Assembly: GCA_964529975.1 (NCBI GenBank)
Contig: CAZGXW010000093.1
Location: forward strand, 1 to 6,414
Direction: 5' to 3'
Length of the DNA: 6,414 bases
Source of the DNA: JADFMN01 sp964529975
GTDB taxonomy: Bacteria > Armatimonadota > Fimbriimonadia > Fimbriimonadales > Fimbriimonadaceae
In this document: positions 5,677 to 6,414 of the stretch, piece by piece
Numbering within the stretch: position 1 is the stretch's first letter
Layout: each line of letters begins with the position of its first letter
Position numbers and translations under genes: made by a program
The notes under the pieces: model-generated
The model's input: only the letters and a program-made list of their open reading frames with translations
Databases searched by the model: none
Told to the model about the DNA's origin: nothing

Positions 5677-5757
5677 AAGTCGTGTGCCACGGTTGTCCCG
5701 AGGACGCCACGACTCAGAGTCCTTTCCCTGATCCCCGCGTCCTCTGGGCAGCCGTGA
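5677..5757. repeat. REPIN-like inverted doublet, copy B
   Basis: The 21-bp motif occurs minus-oriented at 5687-5707 and plus-oriented at 5737-5757, 29 nt apart. 5677-5707 is the exact reverse complement of 4897-4927, and the spacer ('CAGAGTCC...TTTCCCTGA') corresponds to the spacer of copy A read in reverse. The two doublets therefore form a large inverted pair flanking the orphan gene. Confidence 0.75.
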
Positions 5758-6045
5758 CGCATCGAGCGTGACGAAGTGCCTTCGGCACCTGGCTGCTCCT
5801 ACGGAACAACCAGGCCACACGATCAGGGGGAACTCGGGAGCCACACCCCGGCCACCCGCCCGGCACAGCCCCTTTCCCTGATCCCTGCGTCCTCTGGGCA
5901 GCCGTGACGCATCGAGTCCTGCACTGGATCGAGGCAAGACCAGGTGACGTCGTGTCGAAGTGCCTTCGGCACCTGGCTGTTCCTACGGAACAACCAGGCC
6001 ACACGATCAGGGAGAACTGGGAAGCCACACCCCGGCCACCCGCCC
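5721..6045. repeat. Two tandem composite repeat units (about 150 and 175 bp)
   Basis: 5721-5766 repeats at 5871-5916 with one mismatch. 5772-5861 repeats at 5956-6045 with a handful of differences. The second unit carries about 34 extra bases in between (5917-5955). Each unit contains the 21-bp motif (5737 and 5887), a GTGCC-TTC-GGCAC hairpin (5776-5788, 5960-5972), an overlapping hairpin with CCTGG...CCAGG arms around TAC (5788-5814, 5972-5998; only one mismatch in the second), and the 19-bp end (5842-5860, 6026-6044). The frames open here translate the repeats, so I call no gene between 5569 and 6006. Confidence 0.85.
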
Positions 6046-6414
6046 GCTCTGTGCAGGATCTTGGCTGATGAACCTTCCTGTGTGAGGCTCGTAGTAGCGC
6101 GCCCTCATGTACGTCAAGAACGACTCAGGGTCGGCGCGGTGGCCGAGGTTGGCGACGTAGCCCTGCTGCTCGCTGGAGGAACCAGAGCGCACACCGCCCC
6201 ACACGTCGTAACTCTGCTCGTTCGACAGCGCGAACGATCCGCCCGAGCGTGCCAGCGTCGCGACCATGTTCCCGTGCGTGTCGTAGAGCGGGTAGCCGAA
6301 CGTCTCGCTGCCCGAGTTCACCTTCTTGGTGATCACGTCGATGCCGCGCGCTCCGACGCCGTAGCGCGTGAGCACCGTGTCGGTGCCGTCGGTCCACACG
6401 TCCTCGATGCCCAG
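6007..6414 (-). pseudogene. RHS repeat-associated core, 3' end only; core truncated by repeat block
   Basis: The frame is open from the right edge to a TGA at 6009-6007 (135 residues visible). RHS/YD-repeat proteins form large shells that enclose a C-terminal toxin or effector. Recognisable here are 'YDTHGNMVATL', 'SYDVWGGVRSG' and the core signature 'TYMRARYYEPHTGRFISQDP'. In intact members this signature is followed by a segment like NLYxYxxNxPxxxxDPxG and then a variable tip. Here only 'AQ' follows before the sequence enters the repeat block at about 6045, which adds GRVAGVWLPSSP and a stop. The end of the core and the whole tip are therefore missing. The 5' part lies outside the window. 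It could still be expressed as a truncated shell, but a disrupted gene is more likely. Confidence 0.75.

Noticed and set aside
5641..6028. Minus-strand ORFs of 98 and 104 codons (RLPRGRRDQGKGL-type proteins)
   Set aside because: Both translate the tandem repeat units and differ in frame over the same DNA; their internal protein repeats merely mirror the DNA repeats.
4846..6045. CRISPR array
   Set aside because: Repeats are in both orientations, of several families and without regular unique spacers; no cas gene is nearby.

Overview
The window reads as an ordinary chromosomal stretch of a fairly high-GC bacterium (roughly 60% by eye), with a housekeeping half and an accessory, repeat-rich half. 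All recognisable large genes lie on the minus strand. My best guess for the host is Planctomycetota, possibly Phycisphaerae. This rests on the B12-dependent ribonucleotide reductase, the poor Shine-Dalgarno site of aspS, the RHS gene and the palindromic intergenic repeats. It is an inference, not a proof.

Housekeeping half (1-4608), in order of transcription: aspS (aspartyl-tRNA synthetase), a gap of about 220 bp, nrdR (repressor of ribonucleotide reductase genes), a 41-bp gap with a good ribosome binding site, then nrdJ (AdoCbl-dependent class II ribonucleotide reductase), which runs off the left edge with about 657 codons visible. nrdR and nrdJ almost certainly form a regulator-plus-target operon: NrdR senses ATP/dATP and represses dNTP synthesis. 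The aspS/nrdR gap holds a symmetric GTGTCA/TGACAC pair, which could be the -35 regions of divergent promoters or an operator. It also holds a possible plus-strand microprotein of 37 residues with one membrane segment. The stop codon of that ORF overlaps the aspS stop inside a perfect 10-bp hairpin.

Accessory half (4609-6414): no conventional gene lies between 4609 and 5220. That stretch holds a G-rich heptad repeat, two adjacent hairpins, and copies of several palindromic repeat families. A 115-codon orphan gene of clearly lower GC (about 48%, hand count) sits at 5221-5568. It is followed by a second repeat block (5616-6045) made of inverted and tandem copies, part of which is the exact reverse complement of the first block. 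At the right edge is the 3' end of an RHS gene. Its core is cut off just after the 'GRFISQDP' motif, exactly where the repeat block begins, so the usual end of the core and any variable toxin tip are missing. The simplest reading is an RHS locus eroded or rearranged by small palindromic elements, with an orphan, possibly immunity-type, gene left behind. No CRISPR array, tRNA, rRNA or transposase gene was seen.
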